Below are positions 37,043 to 48,195 of a stretch of 64,000 nt of DNA, piece after piece; the stretch's first letter is position 1, and every line of letters starts with the position of its first letter. The translations under genes were made by a program, and so were the position numbers. Below the pieces are notes generated by a model, which worked only from the letters and a program-made list of their open reading frames with translations, was not told where the DNA came from and made no database searches. Source of the stretch: Leuctra nigra (Eukaryota; Arthropoda; Insecta; Plecoptera; Leuctridae); NCBI GenBank assembly GCA_934045905.1, contig OW203762.1, forward strand, positions 4,030,001 through 4,094,000, written 5' to 3'.

Positions 37043-37520
37043 AGTATTAAAACGATCTTAAGTTGCAGCAATGTTGACTCTGAGAAATCATGTGGTTGCT
37101 TTTCGTTAATAAAACAATCCGCTGAACAAGAAGTGGTGTGGATCGAAGACAATGTTTCATGTAAAAGTGCCACAAAACATCATTTTATTTATCACAAAAA
37201 CTTGCATACCTAGGTACACTTGACAAAGTAAAAACAGAATATGAAAGAAACGGATGGGCTTGTCAGGTTCCTTGACAATCAATCCTTGTTATTGTCAATT
37301 AAATCAGAGATCAACTACTAGAATTAGTTGATGAGTTAGCACAAACTTCATGGGATGAAGCCATTAAACTTTTATTAATCCTTTTCTTTCGAATACCGTT
37401 TATTTTATTAGTACAAATCCTACATGATGTTCTTTAACATGTTTTTTTTTAATTTCAAGCAAACAATGAAATGAGAATGTAGACCACTAGAAGTTGTGCT
37501 AAAAGTGTTGTTTCTTGCAG
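37043..37520. other. Probable intron sequence
   Basis: AT-rich sequence leading to a pyrimidine-rich acceptor, TTGTTTCTTGCAG, at 37508-37520. No other feature. Confidence 0.4.
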
Positions 37521-37664
37521 GCTGCGCCAAGGCGGCCAAGCAAGCGTCCTGCGCCTGCGCTATTGCAGGGCCAGGGAAGTGAGAGTGATGAGGATGCGAC
37601 ACCCCCCAAGAAGATGGCGGCCTCCCCCCCATCTTCTCCAGGCCCCTCGCCCTCGCCCTCATTG
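37521..37664 (+). CDS. Host internal coding exon, Ser/Pro/Lys-rich nuclear-type protein
   Basis: A 144-bp GC-rich exon between a strong acceptor (TTTCTTGCAG) and a consensus donor GTAAGC at 37665. It is exactly 48 codons in phase 0 with no stop. The peptide starts AAPRRPSKRPAPALLQGQGS, continues SESDEDATPPKKMAAS and ends in a Ser-Pro run (PSPSPSL). Basic patches, a SESDED acidic casein-kinase-2-type cluster and a TPPKK motif are typical of disordered tails in nuclear or chromatin proteins. That is an inference from composition, and I do not recognise the gene. The flanking exons are not identifiable in the window with confidence. Candidate neighbours are 500-796 and 43009-43074. Confidence 0.7.
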
Positions 37665-39091
37665 GTAAGCTCACACCACTTCACGTTATCAATAACAGAT
37701 TCCAATACCAATAGGCAATATTGTTTTTCATAAACAATTTTTTTGTTTTCATAAAATATTGTTTTTATCTTAACTCTTTCCCGGGCACGACATTTGCAGC
37801 AACATTTTAAACCTTTTTTGGTGGAAACCTCGTCTATTTACCTCTCGCGGTTACCACCTCCGCTAGTAGCGCTGAGATCGCCTGCGAATGGCGGACCGGG
37901 TGCGGCTAAGCAGGTGGAGATTTCACGCGCTGTGTGCTATTCTTATACCGGGTGGCGCAAAACATCCCCATGTTTGAGAGGTCACTACATCAACACTATT
38001 AAAGATAGGGGTTTGAAACTTGAACATATTTTAGAAAACATACTGGCATATAATATATGTAAGTTTCAAACATATTTATTGAATGGGAAAAATTTAAAAA
38101 TTTACCGAAGTTGTTTTTGAAAAAACAGAATAAACCATACAAAATTACGTGTTTGATGGATTTGTTTGCAGTTACTTTGTAGGAAGTAGGTGATTTTATG
38201 TTTACTTATGAATTCATAAATGAACATGAAATAACTTTTAATACATCTATGTGAATTTATCCTTGGTTTATTGAGTTATGTGTGAGAATGTATTTAACTT
38301 TCGTCCACTGACATTAACGGGAGTTTAAATACCTACATTGTCTGAATCTTCGCTGAAAACACATACACAATTATTTTCTTCCCTCTCAATTTCTATTCTT
38401 GAAACCACAATTATCAATAAGATACTTTATACTAAATGGAGACACCTTTTATGGCAAATTATGACAACAATGGAAACTTCTTTGCAAAACAGAGCTGATT
38501 CTTTATAACAAGCTACCAAATTGTTTAAACGTGTGCTTTTCGAACGCTAGGTATAAACTGTTGATCAAAGGCTCAATTCAAATGTAAGTAACTTTTTTCT
38601 CATAACTCAAATATTTCTACAAATCGCATGCAATAAATTATCATATGTGTCCTATAACGTGTACAAATTTCAGCTCCTTATCATTTGTAGTTCTGTCGGA
38701 GTGAACTCGCAAATAGCGGGATTTTTTCGGCGAGTTTTGGGGGAGTTTTATTTTATTTACGAATTAATATGGATACCTCGGACATTTAATTATATAAAAT
38801 CATGAAGTACGTGGGAAATTTTCAGCAACCTATTATAGAGTGGCAGCAATTTAAATGCGTAATGATGTATGGATGGAAACCTAGACAGGAAATGGGGCAA
38901 ATTCACATAGATTTTGTACCCGAGTAACAAATTCGCTTTTCATTCATAAGTTCTGTTCTCATTTCGATTTTTGTGTCAAATAATTAATTTATCATAAGCT
39001 TAAGAAGAGATTATGAAGGTTTTATATTTCACTATAGAACTACCAAAGTTTTTATCAACCGAACCATCAAGATTGTATGAAATTTCCACTG
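37665..39091. other. Intronic or intergenic, no recognised gene
   Basis: Begins with the donor of the previous exon. A frame at 37794-38120 includes a moderately GC-rich stretch near 37850-37960 but has no splice or motif support. The remainder is AT-rich. Confidence 0.4.
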
Positions 39092-39608
39092 CCCAGCAAA
39101 CACAAGAGTGCACGCCTTGTATCATTTTTGTACCTTCATGCGGTGTTGTATTTGTGTTGTACAGAAGTTACTGGGCCGGCAAAATCATGTCCCGAAAATA
39201 TGCACATTTTCCATCATGTACAGCGTGCACCAACCCAGTTGCGGACCAGCATCTTTCTTGTACAGAACCAACTGCCATGAAAAGATACCTCGCCGTTAAC
39301 TTACTTGCACTAATCTTGCAGCCATGAAAGGCACACTCCCAACACCGGGCGTGCATCGTCCGTGCGGATTGCGTGCACAAAATTTGCGCCAACGAAACGG
39401 CATCTTTCTTGCACTTGCTCTTTCGCATGTAAAACGCTAGTTTCAAAATTAGCTACGGGGATCGCTACTAGTTCATGTTGCCGTATTTAAAACAAATATT
39501 ATAGTATTCAAAATCGAAAAAATTATCTAGTTTTATACAAGGAGATAGTTTGTACTGTGTGATAGAAGACATTGCAATTAGTACATGAAAGACAATTTTA
39601 TGAGACAT

Positions 39609-39680
39609 ACACTGGATTCGAACTCCGGTCGTCGATTTGGCGCGCTCTCGATGTATCCACTCCTTCACGGTGACGATGGA
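39609..39680 (-). other. tRNA-like (SINE head) segment
   Basis: On the minus strand an A-box-like TGAAGGAGTGGATACATC is followed about 40 bp later by a perfect B-box core, AGTTCGAATCC (complement of plus 39613-39623). The acceptor stem and cloverleaf are not convincing, so this is more likely a tRNA-derived SINE remnant than a functional tRNA gene. Confidence 0.45.
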
Positions 39681-40394
39681 ACTTCGAGGGTGAAATAAGA
39701 CATTTGACCGGCGAGCGAGCGCGAGCGATCGTACGACACAATTCTGATACAAAACGGGTACCTACTGCTGGGGCACTCCAATACCGCGCAATTCAATTTG
39801 TTTAAAAGAATGCATTAAATATCATAGTAGTTTCAATTTCCTCATCAATTTTAACATCAAATAATTTTTTTATGTTATTAATTTTTACAGTGCAAAGAAA
39901 TTAATATAATAAGCATTACAAATAAAATGTGTTCATAATTAAAACATCCAGTTAAAATATTGATACATGAAATTATTATATACGTCATGAAAGTCCAATT
40001 CATACATATATAATTAATTTTATATTTAAGTAACATTGAAATACTTGATTTCTTGTGGATGACCGTATACAATATTTGTACCACGCCAGCACCATTGCGT
40101 GCACTTTTCGTGCACTTTATATTTAAAATGCTCATTTTGAAGACTTATTGCGAGTATTAACTGAAAAAAACACACGTACATGTATAAGGATGTGAAATAA
40201 TACAACTGATATAGATTAGAATTGATTTCGCATAGATATATTCATGTTTTCTTTATTTATATTTTCGCTTTAAATTATCTAAACACATCCATAGCGTGAC
40301 TATACAGATTGGGTTGGCAAGAAAGTGGAACGAATAACAGCGTTGTACAACACTGGGCCAGCAATGGTTTTGCATGTTTCCGATAGAGTTGTTT

Positions 40395-41078
40395 CGCAAC
40401 GCAAGAAACATGCACTCCTGTTGATACCAGCCCAGCATTGTTGAGTGCACTCCTTGTGTGTATACAAGAAACATGCACGTCGGTCAACACCGGCCCGGTA
40501 TTGTTGCGCTTGCAGTATTTCTGTATACAAGAAACATACACGTCGGTCAACACTGGCCCGGTGTCGTTGCGCATGTAGTTTTTCGGTATACAAGAAACAT
40601 ACACGTCGGTAGACACTGGCCCGGCATTGTTGCGCGTGCAGCTTCTGGTATGCAAGAAACATACACGTCGGTAGACACTGGCCCGGCATTGTTGCGCGTG
40701 TAGATTTTGGTATACATGAAACATGCACGTCGGTAGACACTGGCCCGGCATTGTTGCGCGTGTAGATTTTGGTATACAAGAAACATGCACGTCGGTAGAC
40801 ACTGGCCCGGTATTGTTGCGCGTGCAGCTTCTGGTATGCAAGAAACATACATGTCGGTAGACACTGGCCCGGCATTGTTGCGCGTGTAGTTTTTGGTATA
40901 CAAGAAACATGCACGTCGGTAGACACTGGCCCGGCATTGTTGCGCGTGCAGCTTCTGGTATGCAAGAAACATACACGTCGGTAGACACTGGCCCGGTATT
41001 GTTGCGCGTGCAGCTTCTGGTATGCATGAAACATACACTTCGGTAGACACTGGCCCGGTATTGTCGCGCGTGCAAATA
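40395..41078 (-). repeat. 62-bp minisatellite, 11 copies
   Basis: The unit on the plus strand runs TATACAAGAAACATACACGT, CGGTAGACACTGGCCCGG, CATTGTTGCGCGTGTAG. The ACAAGAAACAT marker recurs every 62 bp from about 40401 to 41021. The period is not a multiple of three and no frame has a stop on the minus strand, so overlapping minus-strand frames of 188-318 codons arise. They share a 62-residue period and are not taken as genes. Confidence 0.92.
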
Positions 41079-41267
41079 AATTGCAGTGTTGTACGCGGGT
41101 ATAGGCCCAGCATACAAAAGGTACACTCTCTGAAGGTGCAATTTATGTGTGTAGACGAACAGATATCTTTCTTGTATCAACCGTACAACGCCCAACACTT
41201 TCCTTGCACATGATGCGTCGGGAAGGCACAATTAATGTACAAAGCGTGCAGTGCTGTGTTTGCTGGG

Positions 41268-41754
41268 TGGTTTCGCCCAATTTGCCCGCATTAATGGTTC
41301 ATTTGGAAATGTATGAAAGGAATTTATTCCCGCTCTATTTTACATTGTGGAACTGAAAAGTATCTATTACTAACGGTACTCTTTGTTCCTAACGCATATC
41401 CGTGCTTTGACACTATTTCCATAATTATATTTAAGAAAAATCAAATAGATAGCAGTGGCCAGCGTCAATGACTAATAGCGTGCATAGCAGCCATGTTGGG
41501 TTCTTCAATCCGCACCTGGCGGGTTCAGCGTTTCGCCGCCAGATGTCACTGAGCTTTGCTGATAATCGCCAATAAGTCTGTGGTAGTAGCTCGCACGTTG
41601 TATTAGAGCGGTGCTTGGCAGCGTCGAGCTAGCGCCCGACTAGATTTCCAGTTTTCAGAAACTGTCAAATTAGATTAGATTATTATTGTTAAATGGCGCG
41701 TCAACGACGAGGTTATATTGCGCACAATAATGTTTACTTTTAACTTTGTTGATC
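41268..41754. other. No gene; short dispersed repeat match
   Basis: The block near 41610-41648 (TGCTTGGCAGCGTCGAGCTA, then GCGCCCGACTAGA) recurs inverted near 49107-49145, so it belongs to a dispersed repeat. The rest is unremarkable. Confidence 0.5.
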
Positions 41755-42056
41755 ATAAGGGGAGGACATAGGTAGGGGTCGACCTAAAGGGCCCGATCTG
41801 GGGAAGTCTGAAACTGGTGGGAAAGCCAGTTTAGAAATGGGACAGACCGGGGGGTGGAGGAAAGCTTGGGGCCGGTGGGACCCGATTTCAGAGGGATCAC
41901 CATCTCGAGGGGGGGGGCCGGCCCGAGGGGCCCGCGAATTTGGGGAGGGCATGGGACTAGGTCGACCCTGGACTGCACTTAGTTAGGACCAACACTCGTT
42001 ATGTGAGGCGGCCCCTTGAGCCCCACCACCGCGTCAAGGTGGCAGTCCATTGGTGG
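41755..42056. other. GC-rich block with G runs
   Basis: A sharply bounded GC-rich stretch in AT-rich surroundings, with many G3-G9 runs (for example GAGGGGGGGGGCCGG near 41909), GTCGAC sites at 41778 and 41962, and CAAGGTGGCAGTCC near its right end. It has coding frames on the minus strand, but they are short and compositionally trivial. It could be a retroelement leader or LTR-like fragment. Confidence 0.5.
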
Positions 42057-42086
42057 GGAGAAACTGTCAAATGTATGAATAATATG

Positions 42087-42240
42087 ACCGTACAGATCGA
42101 TCTGATATTGTGTTCATATGAACACTTATATCATATGAATATGAGTGGTCTCAGGTATATCTTATGAACGAGATCCTGTGATATTTGAATATTAACAAGG
42201 AACCGTTCAATCTTAAAGGTTTAATCGATCAACAATTGTT
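42087..42240 (+). mobile_element. Internal fragment of the Helitron-like family
   Basis: ACAGATCGATCTGATATTGT, AGATCCTGTGAT and AACAAGGAACCGTTCAATC match the region 48195-48310 inside copy C in the same order. Neither terminus is present. Confidence 0.6.
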
Positions 42241-42378
42241 GGGGGCCAACACAAGCACGAGAACACAGAACAAAAACCGCACCGCTTATTCTAGAACATT
42301 TCCCAATTCCATTCTAATGGAAATTGTTTCACGCTCATATAGATTAGCATTGCACGGAATCGAGTTCCATCAGAGTTA

Positions 42379-42912
42379 AAGCCCTATCACACTGAGTTGC
42401 AACCGGCGTATGGAACCGGCGGTTGGAAAATATGGTTGGCCGCGCATGTGCAGAGACTGAATTTGGTCAACCGACAGGTTGGGTTGAAAAATAGAGAAGT
42501 CTCTATTTTTCCGGTTCCAACCATTTGTTGTGGTACCACGTGACTTGAACTTACCAATAGGATGCTATAAATAAATATATACATATATAATTCTCAGGTG
42601 AATATTTAACTTGTACATGTGTATGGATAAATATTGCGTATTATTATTAACTTGTACTTACTTAAATATCTTTCTTTCACAAGTAATCACTCAAAATATG
42701 AGATTTGGATTGCCGCTGTCAGATTTGTTATTCCTATACTTTTATTTTGGTTACTATGGCAACTGCTTTCTGCGCAACTCATGAGTGTCAATTGTGAACC
42801 AACCAACATCAACCCAAACAGTTGCGTGTGATAGGCGGTTGCCTCTTTTTGCAACAAAAGTTTCCATACGCGGGTTCCAACCGTGGGTTGCAACCCAGTG
42901 TGATACCCACTT
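42379..42912. mobile_element. 534-bp MITE with TA duplication
   Basis: The left end AAGCCCTATCACACTGAG and the right end (complement of AAGTGGGTATCACACTGG) are inverted. The arms continue with GTTGCAACC and GGTTGGAACC blocks. TA flanks both ends (42377-42378 and 42913-42914), as in Tc1/mariner-type MITEs. Confidence 0.75.
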
Positions 42913-43008
42913 TAGAAATTTAATATTTCTATTAAAAGGTTCTGATCCACTATTATCTCAAGGGCTCTGATCTATTTGAACATTATTGATTGTTTTTGTT
43001 TCTTTCAG

Positions 43009-43074
43009 AAGATCTTCTGAGCTACTTGGACTGGACGCGCATGCGCAAGGAATTGTTGATTTCATTGGAAGCAT
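43009..43074 (+). CDS. Candidate terminal exon after a strong acceptor
   Basis: A textbook pyrimidine tract and acceptor (TTTTTGTTTCTTTCAG ending at 43008) precedes GATCTTCTGAGCTACTTGGA. One frame reads DLLSYLDWTRMRKELLISLE, then A and a TAA. A second frame reads SSELLGLDAHAQGIVDFIG and stops about 20 bases later. Joining phase 0 from the exon at 37521-37664 would give only KIF and a stop, so a direct splice between the two is not clearly supported. Confidence 0.3.
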
Positions 43075-43251
43075 AAGACGCGAATTGTTCTGAATTACAC
43101 TTCAACAGGCAGTAATAGTCTAGCGTCTACAAATAATGATAATGATTAAACTATGTGAAATAATTGAGTTCTCCGGTAGGTTGCCTTGCTTGGTGGGAGG
43201 AACAATAGTTCCCAGGAGAACGATGCATCTCTCAAGTACAACTAATTAGAA

Positions 43252-44344
43252 CTAGGAAAACGCTCGGTGTAACGCGTTGATGAGCGAGCACCGACACGCA
43301 CGACATCGCCAATCATAGCACGATCCATTCAATCAAAGATTTATTTATTACCAATTTTCCTTGCAACTTTTCATACACACTCTGGATCAATTAAATAACA
43401 GATTATTGTACTGATATTTTTCCATCAATCTCTTTGGACAGATATTCAAACACTTAAAACAGCAATAAGTCTGTAAATTCTTGACCGATTGGGCTGGAAA
43501 TGTGTAAAATATGATGCTATCTAGTCAAAACGTTGTTTTCATAACTATGAAACACAATCCATATCGTAAAATAAATTATTTTAGATAAGGTACACCTAAA
43601 CCTATGTATATGAAATACCTACATTACATTTTGACTACATTATGTATTGCAATATGATCCACTAAGAAAAGAATCTGTCTTACATTGATATTGAGAATAG
43701 CCATCTATAAACTTTGCTTTGCTACATAGAGCAACCCAGAATGCAGTGGAATTTCTGTTTTGAAATGTCATTTCTGACAGTTATTAAAACTGTCAATAAG
43801 TGCATCTATGTTCTTGACTGGTAGGACTGAAAATTTGTAAAATAAGAGACAATGTTGGTCTGAACGACCATGCAAAATATGAGTTTGATTGATCAGATTA
43901 ATCGAAGACCATTTGATAGGTCAAATGGTGGTGTGGCTATAGGCCGTTTTAAATTAAGTATACAAATGTCAGTAAAATCTCTATTACTCTTGAAGCTCAT
44001 TACAGATTTGTAAAAAAATCACTTATAATGCTGGTACACATGACCTTACAAAATTTGGTGATGATCGGTCAAACTATTGCAGTTATATACACAGAGTTTC
44101 CTTCATCCCCATTGCCAAGCTAACTATATAACTACACATCAAGTTTCCGATGCAACTAATGGAGCGAACTTGCTGAAAATCATTTTGACCATAACGAGAA
44201 TAGTAATTTAAGTTGTGTAAAAAAAATAGGCCTGATCCATTACTTCGTTTGGCAGGAGACGCCAAATGCACAAATAAACACACACACAAAAAAACAGAGA
44301 TTTGAGCCATAAGTTTCAAGTGGAGACGCTCGCTCCGCTCGCTT
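43252..44344 (-). mobile_element. Helitron-like element, copy B
   Basis: On the minus strand it ends in the hairpin AACGCGTTACACCGAGCGTT followed by TTCCTAG and a flanking T. The opposite end is AGCGAGCGGAGCGAGCGTC. Internal blocks (CATGCAAAATATGAG, GTAAAATAAGAGACAATG) match copy A. It is about 1.09 kb and has no coding frame. Confidence 0.6.
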
Positions 44345-44412
44345 AACAACTAACTAATTGCCAGGTAGTTAGTCCAGTTAGTTCAATTATTAACATACTT
44401 TGAATGTAATAA

Positions 44413-44478
44413 TGTCCGGCCGAACCCGGGACGTCTCACTTAAAAACGATAGTGCACTACCAACTTAGCCCCCGGCTC
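44413..44478 (-). other. tRNA-like segment between Helitron-like copies
   Basis: On the minus strand GGGGGCTAAGTTGGTAGTGC resembles an A box and its context, and CCCGGGTTCGGCCGG resembles a B box about 45 bp later. The match to the B-box consensus is partial. It is probably a degraded tRNA or SINE head. Confidence 0.35.
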
Positions 44479-45018
44479 TATGACTAATTGAGCGAGCGAA
44501 GCGAGCGTCTTCTTTTGGCTCTTTTGGCACGGACCTCTGTTTTTTGTTTGTTTGTTTTTCTGTTACTGACGATATACAGGTCTATGACTAATTGAGCGAG
44601 CGAAGCGAGCGTCTCCTTTTGGCTCTTTTGGCACGGACCTCTGTTTTTCTTTGTTTTTCTGTTACTGACGATATACAGGTCACAGTTTTTTTTCGATCAA
44701 GCTGAAATTTTGCACACATGGACGGACCATTTCCGGGCGTTGCAGACTCTAATTTTTTTTTAAATATATTGATTGGTTCAAATTTAAAAAAAAATTATCT
44801 TTCGATTGGTTGGTTTGATGAATTTGAAATTTTGACAAGTCATTACCCCTAACATTTTACCCAATCATACACTAGTGTTGAATTTGCCGTCTGGCGGCTC
44901 GCTTAATTGTTGTTGCCTTATCGGCTATATCAATTGCCAGGTAGTTAGTCCAGGAAAGTTTTCCAGGTGGGCGATCCCCAGTGGATCGCGTACAAAATTG
45001 TTACATGTCACTTCACTT

Positions 45019-46750
45019 TTAACTTTCACCAGAAAGCTTTCGTTTTCTGGTAACTGAAGGTCGCATGGTCAGTGTCGCGGATGGTCTTTGGACTCTGTCT
45101 TGGGTGGTGGATGAGAGTGTTGCTATTACTCGGATCTTCGGATTCTGTGCGTTTTCCAGAGACGCGTAGAACTGCTGGGCGAGTCGTGCAAAATGGTCTG
45201 ATATTGGTTCCATGTGTGCCAGGTCGTGAAGGTCTGCGATTCGGGTGAAGATAGTTGCGTCCAGCACAATTCGAATTATTTTATTTTGATGAACTTGTAT
45301 GTCGTGTATGCTGTGTTGTGAGGCGCATCCAGCCCAGATGGGGGCTGCGTATGAGAGGGTAGGTAGCAAAATCGTTTTATAAAGTTGCAGCTTTGTTTCT
45401 TGCTTGAAGTTTCTTGACTTGAATAGTGGATATAATGAGGCTAGTTTCCCGTTCGCTCTGGATAGGACCTCGTTAATGTGATTTGTCCATCTTAAGCCGC
45501 GATCAAGATGAAGTCCTAGGTATTTGTACGATGAGGCCCACTGAACTACTTTGTCTTTCAAAAGTAGGTCTTGGGTAGCGCTTTGTCTTCCTCTTCCAAA
45601 TAGTATGGCTTGTGTCTTGGTTGGTTTTACTGCTATTCGCCATTTTTCATACCAGATCGAAAGTTGATCTAGTGCTGTTTGTAGGTATGTTACTGCTTGT
45701 GAAGCTCTTCTGGATTGAGCTATAAGGGTAATGTCATCGGCGTACACTGCTTTCTGGACAAATTGTAACATTTGAGGTAATCATATGTGAATATGTTGAA
45801 GAGCACAGTGCTAAGGCTGGAGCCTTGGGGAACACCAGCTAACAGGGGATGAGTTGAGGAAGCTGCATTTTGTCGTGATACATAGAAGGACCTGTCGTCG
45901 AGAAACGACTTGATTACGTAGATCAGGTAAGGTGTGAATTTGAGGTATATCATTTTTGCTATTAAACCTAGATGCCAGACCCTGTCAAACGCTTTTTCTA
46001 TGTCGAGGAATACAGCGGCTGAATGTAGCTCTCTGTTGAATCCATCGGTTGTTCTCTCTGTTACTCGTAGCAGTTGATGTTGAGTTGAGTGATGTGCTCG
46101 GAAGCCGAATTGTTCGTCTGGCAGAATATTGTTTTCTGACAGGTGGTTTTGAATACGTCGCAGGATGACTTTTTCTGTGATCTTTGACAGCGTGGACAGC
46201 AGGCTAATTGGGCGATAGCTTGATGGTTGTCTGGGTGGTTTACCTGGTTTGAGAAATGTAATTATTTTTGCTTTTTTCCAAATCGCAGGAAAGTGATGGG
46301 TGGTTATTATTCCATTGATTAAACTTAAGAATAGTTCTCCTGCTTTTTGGAGAGTTCGAGAATTTCCTGTCTGTTTATAAGATCATGCCCGGGAGCTTTC
46401 CTGGGGTTTGCTTTCTTGACAAAGATGAGTAGTTCTGCCTTGCAGCATAGATTTTCTTTGTTGACTGTTTGTGGCTGGGGGGATGCAGTTGTGAATTTCA
46501 TTACTTCTTCTTCGATACGCTTTGAGTCAGGTGTGGCTGGGTTGTTCGTAAAGGTCTCTGCTGGAGAACTTGCAAGTATATTGGCCTTTTCAGCTGATGT
46601 ACATGCTAGGTGATGACTGCCTTGTATTGGTGGGTCTGGCACAGGTTTTCTCTGTAACCGACGTGACATATTCCTTGAAGTTTAATTTCTCTGTTGCTTT
46701 TTCCCAGAGATGTTGTCTGTGGACTTGAATTTCTAGCTTGAGCGCCTTGG
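45019..46750 (-). pseudogene. LINE reverse transcriptase, frameshifted
   Basis: Three collinear pieces. About 46325-46669: RT N-terminal region ending near NPRKAPGHDLI. About 45784-46344: FPAIWKKAKIITFLKPGK, YRPISLL, EQFGF, motif A FLDIEKAFDRVW and motif B GVPQGSSLSTVLFN. 45019-45778: motif C YADDITLI, then thumb and C-terminal region including WRIAVKPTKTQAILF and YLGLHLDRGLRW, to a stop. Single-base changes shift the frame between the pieces; the break near 45778-45784 lies just before YADD. An additional stop precedes the first piece. Catalytic Asp residues of motifs A and C remain in the sequence but not in one frame. Decayed Jockey-type RT. Confidence 0.9.
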
Positions 46751-46754
46751 TTAG

Positions 46755-47884
46755 TTAGTTATAAAGTGATTTTAAGTCTTTGGTTTTTACGTTGGCTGCG
46801 ATGTTTGGGGGAAGATCAAACAATGTATTTGGTTTGGATTCTACTGTTGGAATACTGGCTGAAGTGGCTTCCTCGATCGCCCTTACAAGAAGTTGGGCTC
46901 TTGAGTCTACGTCTGCTGGCGTTTCAATTGGTGAGAGGTTATCTGGGATAATTGTGTCCAGGGTGTCTCTGTACAGATCCCAGTCTGCTTTGTCATAGCG
47001 GCGAAACCTGCGTGGTGGTGTCGTGATGAATTCATCCCCGAGCCTCACTACTACTGGGTCGTGGTCAGATGATAGAGCGGAAATTGTTTCGATTTCTACA
47101 GAGTGCTTGACATTGTTTAGGATCGCAATGTCTAGGACATCGGATTGTTTTTGCGGGTCGGATGGGTGATGGGTTGGCTCAGTCGGCCCTGCTACTACGT
47201 AATTGAGTTTTTGAGAATGTTTGTATAGAGACATACCTCTGTTGTTGTTTGTGCGGCTGTTCCATGAGCGGTGTTTAGCGTTCAAATCCCCAGCAATGAT
47301 CGTCGGGGTGTTCTGTTGCAGCATTGTGGAAATATCTTCAGTGTGGAGTTTCTGATTTGGTCGTCCGTACCATTGACGTACACTGGGAGTGGGGTCATGC
47401 GACTAGCCAGTCATCTGTCGTCGATGTCTAGTGACAAACGGAACCGCCCCGTTCTTACGTACAGACCAAGGTCAAATTCTTCACTCGTCCGGCTGAGATC
47501 GTCTTACATTTGGAAAGATTGCACGGAAAGCTGACGCAGCACAACAATAAGCTTAATTTAGGCCTATGATATAAATATGAAGGCATGTTGTAGCATTGAA
47601 CAAAATTAATAATAAAGTCTTTATATTGCCAGAATCGTGGTTTGTAGTGCGGCCTCAGACATCGGCGGAAGCATTCAGTGCTGCAGCTATAGCAGTCACG
47701 AGACCCATACTGAGCGGTAGTCAATGTCCGTACGCTGACACTATGTTCAGCGGCCCCAAGGCGGATTGAACTTGAACTTGTACAGCTTCCAAGGTTTTCA
47801 GGTTTGGTGTAGGAAGTTGATGGTGATTGATGTTTGACTGTATGAGGATTGCTGTTCCTCCTCCTCTACTGTTGCCTGGTCTAT
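46755..47884 (-). pseudogene. LINE endonuclease domain, split by a MITE
   Basis: An apurinic-type endonuclease region read from 47884 leftward. The first segment (YDWDRPGNSRGGGTAILIQS, then NIVSAYGH) covers the middle of the domain. After the insertion at 47371-47726 the frame resumes with TIIAGDLNAKHRSWNS, which carries the conserved Asp and Asn of the GDLNAKH motif, followed by DVLDIAILNN and the SSDHDPVVV motif with the catalytic His near the end of the domain. The segment ends at a stop (LKSLYN, 46755). The N-terminal catalytic part (Asn and Glu motifs) is absent because of the 5' truncation, so the protein cannot be functional. The sequence is typical of Jockey-superfamily elements. Confidence 0.85.
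47371..47726. mobile_element. 356-bp MITE inserted in the LINE endonuclease, copy 1
   Basis: The termini CATTGAC and GTCAATG are inverted, with TCCGTAC duplicated at 47364-47370 and 47727-47733 (7 bp, or 8 with the adjoining G). The insertion falls between the NIVSAYGH and HTEDISTML segments of the LINE protein. It is near-identical to the reverse complement of 49664-50019 and the same length. No coding potential. Confidence 0.9.
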
Positions 47885-47896
47885 CCCAATCATACA

Positions 47897-48195
47897 AAGT
47901 TTCAGCCAAATCCTCCCATTGGTTAAAGTTTTAAACCATTTTAACTGTGATTTTGAAATTTAAACTAGAACCGTTTGACCGTTCAACTTATAACTTTGTA
48001 TGGTCATTGGAACCAACATTATCTGTGTTTTTGACAATTTTCAGACAAATCTGTGTTTAAATCCAAAAGTTATTGACATTTTACGGACATTTTGCTTGTT
48101 GCTATGGATCACGGCAACATTGACGCCTCAGTTCCAATGTTCCAAGGTAGTTAGAACAGAAACTTTCAAACGCATAATTATGACACTAATAATCA
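47897..48195. other. Right half of Helitron-like copy C
   Basis: Non-coding body of copy C to the right of the LINE, with the family blocks TCAGCCAAATCCTCCCATTG, AGAACCGTTTGACCG and TGTATGGTCATTGGAACC. Confidence 0.6.

Larger units (their letters stand above)
39092..41267. mobile_element. 2.2-kb TIR element with internal minisatellite
   Basis: The left end CCCAGCAAACACAAGAGTGC and the right end (complement of CCCAGCAAACACAGCACTGC) are inverted repeats, and both continue into ACGCxTTGT. The interior contains a tRNA-like segment, an AT-rich core and the 62-bp tandem array, whose units include CCCAGCATTGTTG and GCACG motifs related to the termini. No transposase is present, and no clear target duplication could be assigned. 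The superfamily is undetermined. Confidence 0.65.
44872..47884 (-). mobile_element. 5'-truncated Jockey-type LINE with 12-bp target duplication
   Basis: A minus-strand non-LTR retrotransposon flanked by CCCAATCATACA at 44860-44871 and 47885-47896. It starts inside the endonuclease domain at 47884 (5' truncation) and ends about 150 bp after the RT stop without an evident poly(A). It contains endonuclease and reverse-transcriptase segments in order, broken by stops, frameshifts and an inserted 356-bp MITE. It sits within Helitron-like copy C. Confidence 0.88.

Noticed and set aside
40275..41231. Minus-strand frames of 188-318 codons (Cys/Arg-rich repeats)
   Set aside because: They lie on the 62-bp minisatellite. 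The repeat length is not a multiple of three and all frames are open, so the three long frames encode the same 62-residue period. No start, splice or family evidence.
47271..47534. Plus-strand frames across the LINE and MITE (46347-47534)
   Set aside because: Antisense to the decayed LINE coding region and partly inside the inserted MITE.
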